This document shows, in pieces, positions 54,422 to 64,000 of a stretch of DNA of 64,000 nucleotides (position 1 is the first letter of the stretch; each line of letters opens with the position of its first letter). Location: contig NZ_VTXD01000016.1 in NCBI RefSeq assembly GCF_013114625.1, forward strand, positions 22,074-86,073, in the 5' to 3' direction. The stretch comes from Vibrio sp. 99-70-13A1 (GTDB taxonomy: Bacteria; Pseudomonadota; Gammaproteobacteria; Enterobacterales; Vibrionaceae). The notes under the pieces were generated by a model. The model had not been told where the DNA came from, did not search any database, and worked only from the letters and a program-made list of their open reading frames with translations. Made by a program: the position numbers and the translations under genes.

Positions 54422-55372
54422 GTGGAACTAGAAGATATTTATCGTCGAGACTTAAATTTGCTTGTGGCTTTGAAGGTCTTAATTGAAGAAGGCAGTGTAA
54501 GCCAAGCTGCTGTTCGCCTGAACTTGAGCCAATCTGCGACCAGCCGAGTTCTAGGTCGACTTCGAGATTTGCTCGATGACCCTTTATTTACTCGCCAAGG
54601 TCAGCGTTTAATTCCAACCAAAAAAGCACTAGAGATCAGCCAGCGTATTGATCAACCTTTGGAATCGTTTCGCCAATTACTGACCCCAAGTGACTTTAAC
54701 CCATACTATTGCGATGAAAGGTTTGTTATTGCGACGACCGATTATGCAATGCAGACGATTTTGCCTTACGCCTTGCCTAAGGTTTATGAATTAGCCCCTA
54801 ACATTTCTTTAGAATTTGCCCCGCTTCAACATGAGCACTTATTTAAGCAGTTAAGTACAGAGCGTGTGGATATGGCGATTTGTCGTCCTACTGGTCCTGT
54901 GACTCCCTTACACCAAGAGATCCTTGGTCCTGTTGGCGTATCTTGTTTGTTATCTAAAAATCATCCGTTAGCTGATGGTGTTTTAACGTTAGAAGATTAT
55001 GTTTCTTTGCCACATGCGATGATTGCCATTAGTGATGGTGTAAAAGCTTTACTAGATAACGCCTTAGTTAATCAAAGACCTAGAAAAATGGCGCTACGTG
55101 CTTATCACCTTGAAGCTGCGTTAGCGATTGTCGACAAAATGCCTTTAGTTATCACTGTCCCTGCGGATCTGGCGTATCTAGTTGCCGATCGTTATGACTT
55201 GGTCATTAAGCCTCTGCCCTTTGAGTTTGTGCCGTTTGATTATTCACTGATTTGGCATTCACGTTGTGATTCCTCTGATTCACAGCAGTGGTTAAGGCGT
55301 GTTCTCAAAGAAGAGTGTGGGGAGCTAATCGAAAAGCGTATCGAAGATATAGGTTTTTTTAATCGCAACTAG
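54422..55372 (+). CDS. LysR-family transcriptional regulator
   Basis: A 316-residue LysR protein with winged helix-turn-helix at about 7-66 (GSVSQAAVRLNLSQSATSRVLGRLR) and a substrate-binding-like domain from about 90. The GTG at 54422 is chosen since AGG lies 9 nt upstream; a TTG two codons earlier is nearer but too close to that site. The DNA-binding segment is of the NahR/LeuO-like class (DLNLLVALKVLIEE). There is no divergent target gene; the YiaA-like gene 120 bp downstream might be one, but this is a guess. Confidence 0.82.
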   Translation: MELEDIYRRDLNLLVALKVLIEEGSVSQAAVRLNLSQSATSRVLGRLRDLLDDPLFTRQGQRLIPTKKALEISQRIDQPLESFRQLLTPSDFNPYYCDERFVIATTDYAMQTILPYALPKVYELAPNISLEFAPLQHEHLFKQLSTERVDMAICRPTGPVTPLHQEILGPVGVSCLLSKNHPLADGVLTLEDYVSLPHAMIAISDGVKALLDNALVNQRPRKMALRAYHLEAALAIVDKMPLVITVPADLAYLVADRYDLVIKPLPFEFVPFDYSLIWHSRCDSSDSQQWLRRVLKEECGELIEKRIEDIGFFNRN

Positions 55373-55493
55373 GTCATGTCTATATATGTAATTGACATTA
55401 TTAATAATGATTAATGTTTCCCAGAGTTGGTAAGGTCATTTGATTTTGTTTTTCTAGCTGCCTAATTTACTCATTTCTAAGGAGAGATGTGTA

Positions 55494-55952
55494 ATGGAAC
55501 AACCATATCAAAAACCAACGGCTGCTTTTGTTGCGTCGGCATGGGGTGCGTTTATTATTGGTGCAGGAGCTTACTTATTTGGCTTGTGGTACTCCGCAAT
55601 GGAGTTGAATGAAAAGGGATACTATTTATCGTTATTGCTGTTTGGTTTATTTTCAGCGATCTCACTACAAAAGACGGTACGCGATAAGCTTGAAGGAATT
55701 CAAGTGACTTCGATGTATGTCATGAGTTGTCGAGTGGCTTTGGCTGCTGCAATTATTCTGTTTGCTATTGGGCTAAGAAATGCAGAATTGGCATTAAGTG
55801 AGAAAGGCTTTTTTGCCATGGCTTTCACGTTGGCTTTGTTCGCTGTGATTACGATTCAAAAGAATGTTCGAGATATTGCCGCTTGCCCAGAGGCAAAAGT
55901 AACAATGTTTGATGATGAGGCTGAACAGGCTCCACAAAAAAGCAGCGATTAA
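55494..55952 (+). CDS. YiaA/YiaB-family inner membrane protein
   Basis: A 152-residue protein with two copies of the YiaAB two-helix domain (about 10-60 and 75-128). Each ends in the repeat signature (S/T)xQK(T/N)VRD: LQKTVRDK and IQKNVRDI. It closely resembles E. coli YiaA (NEKGYY and SEKGFF motifs). Its biochemical role is unknown. An AAGGAG ribosome site precedes the ATG and a strong terminator follows. Confidence 0.85.
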   Translation: MEQPYQKPTAAFVASAWGAFIIGAGAYLFGLWYSAMELNEKGYYLSLLLFGLFSAISLQKTVRDKLEGIQVTSMYVMSCRVALAAAIILFAIGLRNAELALSEKGFFAMAFTLALFAVITIQKNVRDIAACPEAKVTMFDDEAEQAPQKSSD

Positions 55953-55976
55953 GCGGCTAAATTCAATAGAGATATA

Positions 55977-56014
55977 ATCAAGGCTAAGCGTTATCTGCTT
56001 AGCCTTGATCTTTT
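55977..56014 (+). terminator. terminator of the YiaA-like gene
   Basis: A 13-bp perfect stem, ATCAAGGCTAAGC (55977-55989) with GCTTAGCCTTGAT (55997-56009), a 7-nt loop and a CTTTT tail. Confidence 0.9.
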
Positions 56015-56035
56015 AGAGCGGACTAGATTCTAGAC

Positions 56036-56108
56036 CTTAATAGCTCTAGCTCTTAATAGCACTCGGTCTTAGTAGCTCTAGATCTTGATAACACTAGATT
56101 TTAATAAC
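56036..56108. repeat. degenerate 16-bp tandem repeat at the 3' end of acuI
   Basis: Four consecutive 16-bp units are at 56036, 56052, 56068 and 56084, patterned on CTTAATAGCTCTAGAT. A partial fifth unit from 56100 runs into the acuI coding end; unit four contains the acuI stop codon (56094-56096). Confidence 0.75.
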
Positions 56109-57074
56109 AACGCGACCAGTAATTTGACCGTTAGTGATGTCTTCTGCTGCTTGAATCGCTTCATCTAAAGAAACTTCTTTAGTTGCTTGAGCGTAGAAAG
56201 ATTCAGGTAGAAGCTCAGCCAGTTGCTCCCAAGCTTTGATGCGTTTTTCTCGTGGGCACATAACTGAGTCCACACCTTGCAGGCGAACATTACGCAGAAT
56301 GAATGGCATTACGGTTGTTGGTAAGTCGAACCCGCCAGCTAAACCACAAGCGGCTACTGCGCCGTTATAGTCCACTTGAGCCAATACTTTTGCCAACACT
56401 TTGCTGCCTACAGTATCAATAGCACCAGCCCATAATTGTTTCTCTAATGGTTTTGCTGGTTCTTCAAGCTCTGCACGTTCAACAATGCGAGAGGCACCTA
56501 GTGATTTTAGTAACTCACCATTTTCTGCAGCGCGACCCGTTACCGCTGCAACTTTATAACCGAGTTGATTTAGTAGGGTAATAGACACACTGCCAACACC
56601 ACCACTTGAACCTGTAACTAAGATTTCACCATCTTCAGGCTTAATACCTGCATCTACAATCGCTTGAACACAAAGCATTGCAGTAAAACCAGCGGTACCA
56701 ATCGCCATTACTTTTTTAGCGTCTAGCCCTTTTGGCATTGGTACTAACCAATCACCATTTAAGCTCGCTTTTTCAGCCATGCCGCCCCAGTGACCTTCAC
56801 CAACGCCCCAACCTGTTAAAACAACTTCATCGCCTTCTTTGTAGCGAGGGTCATCTGATTGAGAAACCACACCAGAAAGGTCAATACCAGGAACCATCGG
56901 GAAGTTACGAACAATGCGCCCTTTGCCTGTTATTGCTAAGCCATCTTTGTAGTTAAGAGAAGAGTAGTTAACGTCAACTTTTACGTTACCTTCTGGCAGT
57001 TGTGCTTCATCAATTTGAGAAACTGCCGCGATGGTTTTTTTATCTTCTTGGTTTAATACAAGTGCTTTAAACAT
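56094..57074 (-). CDS. acuI: acrylyl-CoA reductase (NADPH), AcuI/YhdH family
   Basis: A 326-residue zinc-free medium-chain dehydrogenase/reductase. The GroES-like N-terminus contains SSLNYKDGLAITGKG and the Rossmann motif GSSGGVGSVSI is near 155. AcuI reduces toxic acryloyl-CoA to propionyl-CoA with NADPH, relevant in marine bacteria that meet DMSP-derived acrylate. It lies beside fadBA but has its own promoter space. The C-terminus is encoded in part by a tandem repeat. Confidence 0.9.
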   Translation of the reverse strand: MFKALVLNQEDKKTIAAVSQIDEAQLPEGNVKVDVNYSSLNYKDGLAITGKGRIVRNFPMVPGIDLSGVVSQSDDPRYKEGDEVVLTGWGVGEGHWGGMAEKASLNGDWLVPMPKGLDAKKVMAIGTAGFTAMLCVQAIVDAGIKPEDGEILVTGSSGGVGSVSITLLNQLGYKVAAVTGRAAENGELLKSLGASRIVERAELEEPAKPLEKQLWAGAIDTVGSKVLAKVLAQVDYNGAVAACGLAGGFDLPTTVMPFILRNVRLQGVDSVMCPREKRIKAWEQLAELLPESFYAQATKEVSLDEAIQAAEDITNGQITGRVVIKI

Positions 57075-57206
57075 GATCTGCTCCGTGGGAGGAATATTAG
57101 GAATCTGCCAATAACTTTAGACGACAAATCAGAGAAAAAATAATGAAACTTCAACATTAGATCTATGCGTTTTATGCATAAATTGAGTATGAGTAAATAT
57201 GGTTAA

Positions 57207-57240
57207 TAAAAAGCGCAACCATGTAATCATGAGTTGCGCT
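57207..57240 (-). terminator. terminator of fadBA
   Basis: On the minus strand, AGCGCAAC (57233-57240 complement) pairs with GTTGCGCT (57212-57219 complement) over a 13-nt loop, followed by T5-A-TT. A second, larger hairpin lies closer to fadA: ATCCGTGCT (57271-57279) with AGCACGGAT (57306-57314). Confidence 0.8.
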
Positions 57241-57332
57241 CTAGATGTGGCTTGCAGTGCAGCCTTATCTATCCGTGCTGTTTAGCTTAAGTGCAGTTTA
57301 GCTTAAGCACGGATTTGCAAAGGGCATGTGAA

Positions 57333-60694
<3,362 letters not shown>

Positions 60695-60765
60695 TGTCTA
60701 TCTCCATGACATACAATTCGTGATTGCGTGAGAGAATTTTTGTTATATTGATTACGTTATTGTTC

Positions 60766-60782
60766 TTCTGGTTAGACCAGTG
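60766..60782. promoter_or_regulatory. FadR operator upstream of fadB
   Basis: TTCTGGTTAGACCAGTG matches the FadR consensus core CTGGTCNGACCAG at all but one base. It lies 72 bp before the fadB start, where FadR represses fadBA until long-chain acyl-CoA releases it. Confidence 0.8.
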
Positions 60783-60824
60783 TTTTTAGTGTGAACTTGA
60801 GATTGGTTAAATTCAATACATTTT

Positions 60825-60840
60825 TTAAACAATTGTTTAA
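60825..60840. promoter_or_regulatory. perfect 16-bp palindrome TTAAACAATTGTTTAA, PsrA-like
   Basis: It fits the AAAC-N4-GTTT pattern of PsrA, a TetR-type fatty-acid regulator. It sits 43 bp beyond the FadR site in the fadB-yigZ gap. Confidence 0.45.
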
Positions 60841-60921
60841 CATTGTGCGTTAGGACAGATCTCTAACTGTTATCTTTTCTGCGTGATACACTTTGCCGAC
60901 CTTAGTGAAAAAGCCAACAAT

Positions 60922-61545
60922 ATGAATGACCAGCCGTTTCTCGTGCCTTTGGAATCCGCGCGATTTGAAGAAGAAATAAAGAAGAGTGTTTTCATCACTC
61001 ATTTAGCCCATACACCAAGTGTAGAAGTGGCTAAAAAATTTATAGAGCAAATCAAACAAGAGCACTCATCAGCAAGGCATAATTGCTGGGGGTTTGTCGC
61101 GGGTCGCCCTGAAGATTCAATGAAATGGGGTTTCAGTGATGATGGTGAACCATCAGGCACTGCGGGCAAGCCTATTTTGGCTCAGTTATCAGGTTCTGGT
61201 GTGGGGGAGTTGACTGCCGTAGTTACGCGATATTCAGGTGGAATCAAACTTGGGACGGGTGGTTTAGTGAAAGCGTATGGTGGGGGAGTACAACAAGCTC
61301 TCAAGCTGCTTCAAACTATCGAGAAAAAAATAACCACAAATCTACGGCTAGAGTTAGACTATGGATTCATGCCAATCGCACAATCAATAATGACTCAATA
61401 TGATGCGCAAGAAGTGCATGCGAATTATGGAGTTCAAGTTGAGTTGGTGATTGAAATAGAACTTCGTCAGGTTGAAGCGTTTACGCAGACCGTGATTAAT
61501 AAAAGTGGTGCTAAGGCACTGGTCTCGAAAATCAAAGATAACTAG
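60922..61545 (+). CDS. yigZ: YigZ/IMPACT family protein
   Basis: A 207-residue two-domain protein: an N-terminal IMPACT/UPF0029 domain (to about 120) with GFSDDGEPSGTAGKPIL and VTRYSGGIKLGTGGLVKAYGGG, and a C-terminal ferredoxin-like domain. The family is linked to translation control, but the bacterial role is unsettled. The start at 60922 (Met-Asn-Asp-Gln-Pro-Phe) matches the family; an upstream GTG at 60883 would add 13 unsupported residues. No strong ribosome site is visible. In E. coli too, yigZ-trkH-hemG follow fadB. Confidence 0.92.
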   Translation: MNDQPFLVPLESARFEEEIKKSVFITHLAHTPSVEVAKKFIEQIKQEHSSARHNCWGFVAGRPEDSMKWGFSDDGEPSGTAGKPILAQLSGSGVGELTAVVTRYSGGIKLGTGGLVKAYGGGVQQALKLLQTIEKKITTNLRLELDYGFMPIAQSIMTQYDAQEVHANYGVQVELVIEIELRQVEAFTQTVINKSGAKALVSKIKDN

Positions 61546-61579
61546 GAAGTTTGAAGCTTTTCGCTTCGGTTAATCACTC

Positions 61580-63037
61580 ATGCAATTTCGTTCAATTATT
61601 CGAATCGTCGGGTTACTGCTCGCTCTCTTCAGTGTTTCAATGCTCGCGCCAGCTTTGGTTGCGTTGATCTACCGAGATGGTGCTGGTGTTCCCTTTGTTA
61701 CTACTTTCTTTGTACTGCTATTTTTCGGTGCATTAAGTTGGTTTCCCAACCGCCGACATAAACATGAATTAAAAGCTCGAGATGGCTTTTTGATCGTCGT
61801 TTTATTTTGGACAGTAATCGGCAGCGCGGGTGCTTTACCTTTCCTCATTGCTGATAATCCTAATGTTTCAGTCACTGATGCCTTTTTTGAATCTTTTTCT
61901 GCTCTAACAACGACAGGGGCAACCGTCATTGTAGGGCTGGATGACCTCCCTAAAGCGATTCTTTTCTATCGCCAGTTTTTGCAGTGGTTTGGTGGTATGG
62001 GGATCATTGTACTTGCCGTCGCTATTTTGCCTGTTTTGGGTATCGGTGGTATGCAGCTATATCGTGCTGAAATCCCGGGGCCAGTGAAAGACAGTAAGAT
62101 GACTCCGCGAATAGCAGAAACAGCTAAAGCACTTTGGTATATCTACCTAAGTTTGACTATTGCTTGTGCGGTTGCATTCTGGTTAGCAGGAATGAGTGCG
62201 TTTGACGCAATCAGCCATAGCTTCTCAACTATCGCGATTGGTGGGTTCTCTACTCACGATGCGAGTATGGGGTATTTTAATAGCCCTGCTATTAATATGA
62301 TTACCGTGGTGTTCCTTCTTATATCCGCGTGTAACTATTCACTACACTTTGCGGCCTTTGCTTCTGGTGGTGTACACCCTAAATATTATTGGAAAGATCC
62401 AGAGTTTCGCGCTTTTATCTTTATACAAGTTGTCTTGTTTCTTGTCTGTTTCTTGCTGTTACTTAATCATCATTCCTATGACTCTTATTATGATGCGTTT
62501 GATCAGGCACTTTTCCAAACCGTTTCCATTTCAACTACGGCTGGATTTACGACGACAGGTTTTTCTGAATGGCCACTATTCTTACCGGTGCTTTTGCTTT
62601 TTTCTTCTTTTATAGGAGGATGTGCAGGTTCAACGGGCGGTGGCATGAAAGTAATACGTATTTTACTCCTGACTCTGCAGGGCGCTCGTGAAATGAAACG
62701 TCTTGTTCACCCTAGAGCTGTTTATACAATTAAAGTTGGAGGCTCAGCATTACCACAACGAGTGGTGGATGCAGTTTGGGGTTTCTTTTCTGCTTATGCA
62801 CTTGTTTTTGTTGTTTGTATGTTGGCCCTTATTGCAACAGGCATGGATGAGCTGAGTGCTTTCTCTGCTGTAGCGGCAACATTGAATAACCTTGGTCCTG
62901 GTCTTGGCGAGGTTTCTGTTCACTTTGGCGATGTTAATGACAAAGCAAAGTGGGTCTTGATTGTTTCTATGCTTTTTGGGCGCTTGGAAATATTTACTCT
63001 ATTAATTCTACTTACACCTACGTTTTGGCGTAGCTAA
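61580..63037 (+). CDS. trkH: Trk potassium uptake protein TrkH
   Basis: A 485-residue K+ channel-like translocating subunit that needs TrkA for gating. It has about ten to twelve membrane segments with four M1-P-M2 repeats; pore-loop glycines are in ALTTTGATV, IAIGGFSTHD, TTAGFTTTGFSEW and NNLGPGLGEV. It follows yigZ by 34 nt and precedes hemG by 9 nt, so yigZ-trkH-hemG are probably cotranscribed. Confidence 0.96.
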   Translation: MQFRSIIRIVGLLLALFSVSMLAPALVALIYRDGAGVPFVTTFFVLLFFGALSWFPNRRHKHELKARDGFLIVVLFWTVIGSAGALPFLIADNPNVSVTDAFFESFSALTTTGATVIVGLDDLPKAILFYRQFLQWFGGMGIIVLAVAILPVLGIGGMQLYRAEIPGPVKDSKMTPRIAETAKALWYIYLSLTIACAVAFWLAGMSAFDAISHSFSTIAIGGFSTHDASMGYFNSPAINMITVVFLLISACNYSLHFAAFASGGVHPKYYWKDPEFRAFIFIQVVLFLVCFLLLLNHHSYDSYYDAFDQALFQTVSISTTAGFTTTGFSEWPLFLPVLLLFSSFIGGCAGSTGGGMKVIRILLLTLQGAREMKRLVHPRAVYTIKVGGSALPQRVVDAVWGFFSAYALVFVVCMLALIATGMDELSAFSAVAATLNNLGPGLGEVSVHFGDVNDKAKWVLIVSMLFGRLEIFTLLILLTPTFWRS

Positions 63038-63046
63038 GGAACCACT

Positions 63047-63574
63047 GTGGAAAAAGCTTTATTTCTATATTCAAGCCGAGAAGGTCAGACTAAAAAAATT
63101 CTGCACTATATAGAAGAAGAATTAAAAGACTTTGAATGCGAAGTGAAAGATTTGCATTTGGTCGATGAGATTGATTTTACACACTATGACAGAGTACTGA
63201 TTGGTGCTTCTATTCGCTATGGTCACTTGAACAAAAAACTGTACCAGTTTATTGGAAAGAACTTGAAACAGCTCCAAACGCATAATGTTGCGTTCTTCTG
63301 TGTCAATTTAACTGCTCGTAAAGAGGACCAAGGTAAAGATACACCAGAAGGAAGTGCGTATATAAAGACGTTTCTTAAAAAGTCGCCGTGGCAGCCTTCA
63401 TTAATAGGCGTATTTGCTGGAGCCCTTTATTACCCGCGTTATAAATGGTTCGATAGAGTGATGATTCGCTTTATTATGAATATGACGGGTGGGGAAACGG
63501 ATACAACCAAAGAAGTTGAGTATACAAATTGGAACAAGGTCTCTCTTTTTACCGATAAATTTAGAAATCTGTAG
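63047..63574 (+). CDS. hemG: menaquinone-dependent protoporphyrinogen IX dehydrogenase HemG
   Basis: A 175-residue flavodoxin-like FMN enzyme oxidising protoporphyrinogen IX to protoporphyrin IX with a quinone acceptor. The FMN loop YSSREGQTKKI is at about 8-18, and a long internal insert typical of HemG is present. The start is GTG at 63047 with TAAGGA upstream. It is the last gene before an rrn operon, as in E. coli. Confidence 0.95.
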   Translation: MEKALFLYSSREGQTKKILHYIEEELKDFECEVKDLHLVDEIDFTHYDRVLIGASIRYGHLNKKLYQFIGKNLKQLQTHNVAFFCVNLTARKEDQGKDTPEGSAYIKTFLKKSPWQPSLIGVFAGALYYPRYKWFDRVMIRFIMNMTGGETDTTKEVEYTNWNKVSLFTDKFRNL

Positions 63575-63653
63575 TAATAAAGCTTATTTATAAGGCGTTT
63601 TGACTGGTTTTTAGTCGAACAGATAAAAAGATAAGAAAAACGTAAAAAAATCC

Positions 63654-63681
63654 TTGCCAACGTGACGCCGATCTCTATAAT
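63654..63681 (+). promoter_or_regulatory. rRNA operon promoter P1
   Basis: TTGCCA (63654-63659), a 16-bp spacer and a perfect TATAAT (63676-63681), with A-tracts upstream resembling an UP element and a GC-rich discriminator (GCGACCTC) typical of stringent control. Confidence 0.85.
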
Positions 63682-63781
63682 GCGACCTCGTTGAAACGGG
63701 AAGGCTTCTTAGGAAACCAGAACGAATTAACCAGTCAAGTTAGCCAAGCCAAGTGCTTGAAGAAAGTTTTGAAAAAAGTGG

Positions 63782-63809
63782 TTGACACTAAAACTTAAAT
63801 AGCTAAAAT
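63782..63809 (+). promoter_or_regulatory. rRNA operon promoter P2
   Basis: A perfect TTGACA (63782-63787), a 16-bp spacer and TAAAAT (63804-63809), about 128 bp after P1. Tandem spacing of this kind is normal for enterobacterial and Vibrio rrn operons. Confidence 0.8.
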
Positions 63810-63843
63810 GACCGTCCGATTTGAGCGAAGCTCAAAAGGAAAA

Positions 63844-64000
63844 GCTCTTTAACAATTTAAACCTATCAATCTGTGTGGGCACTCGTTGATGAATATCAAA
63901 ACAAGATTTCCTCGGAAATCAATTTGGTTTCAATGAACTGAGTGACCAATACGAATAACTTCGGTTATTTGGCACAGTCAATTCATTACCATTCTGTTGG
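63844..64000 (+). other. rrn leader with boxA antitermination site, upstream of 16S rRNA
   Basis: GCTCTTTAACAATTTA (63844-63859) is the boxA Nus-factor site, followed by the conserved CAATCTGTGTGGGCACTCG leader element (boxC region). No mature 16S sequence is reached by the right edge, so the 16S gene begins just outside the window. Confidence 0.88.

Overview
This window is core chromosome from a gammaproteobacterium, almost certainly a member of the Vibrionaceae, and it spans the replication origin of the main chromosome (chromosome I type). The basis is a DUF2860 porin-like gene, complete comM-ilvGMEDA, gidAB-parAB next to the atp operon, an oriC between mnmG and mioC with E. coli-like layout, mnmE-yidC-yidD-rnpA-rpmH, dnaA-dnaN-recF-gyrB, a chitin-oligosaccharide-binding protein of the Vibrio CBP type, and trkH-hemG followed by an rrn promoter region. 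No insertion sequence, prophage, integron, CRISPR array or tRNA gene was seen; base composition looks even and AT-leaning.

Layout. 1-8.9 kb: end of an outer-membrane protein gene, comM on the minus strand, then the ilv operon with leader peptide and attenuator. 9-14.6 kb: divergent punR/punC (purine nucleoside transport), a membrane GAF-GGDEF diguanylate cyclase and glmU. 14.7-21.7 kb: the nine-gene ATP synthase operon atpIBEFHAGDC. 21.8-26.1 kb: parB, parA, rsmG, mnmG. 26.2-26.5 kb: oriC (three 12-bp-spaced GATC-starting AT-rich repeats, four DnaA boxes and eleven GATC sites). 26.5-31 kb: mioC, mnmE, yidC, yidD, rnpA, rpmH. 31-33.4 kb: a three-gene polar amino acid ABC importer. 33.6-39.8 kb: dnaA-dnaN-recF-gyrB, with a parS-like 16-mer inside recF. 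39.8-47.5 kb: ibpA-type heat-shock gene, avtA, a lipoprotein alpha-amylase, glyQS. 47.7-56 kb: a yybP-ykoY manganese riboswitch with its TMEM165/MneA-type exporter, an orphan CBP-like binding protein, a Rob-like regulator with what looks like a duplicated effector domain, an OpgC-like acyltransferase, tusA, small membrane proteins and a LysR regulator. 56-60.8 kb: acuI and fadBA. 60.9-64 kb: yigZ, trkH, hemG, then tandem rRNA promoters and the boxA leader of a 16S gene lying just beyond the window.

How it fits together. Genes left of oriC on the minus strand and dnaA-gyrB, trkH-hemG and rrn on the right run with the replication forks; ilv, yidC-rpmH, glyQS and fadBA run against them. The neighbourhood joins initiation and segregation (DnaA, oriC, Dam sites, ParAB), energy (F1Fo), membrane-protein insertion (YidC/YidD), tRNA U34 modification (MnmE/MnmG) and branched-chain amino acid synthesis.

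The window is mostly well-known housekeeping DNA. The most interesting items are RNA- or DNA-level signals: the Mn riboswitch in front of a GTG start with no visible Shine-Dalgarno, a long structured heat-shock leader before ibpA, the parS-like site in recF, paired FadR and PsrA-like operators before fadB, and the orphan chitin-binding-protein paralogue. I found no clearly new multi-gene system.
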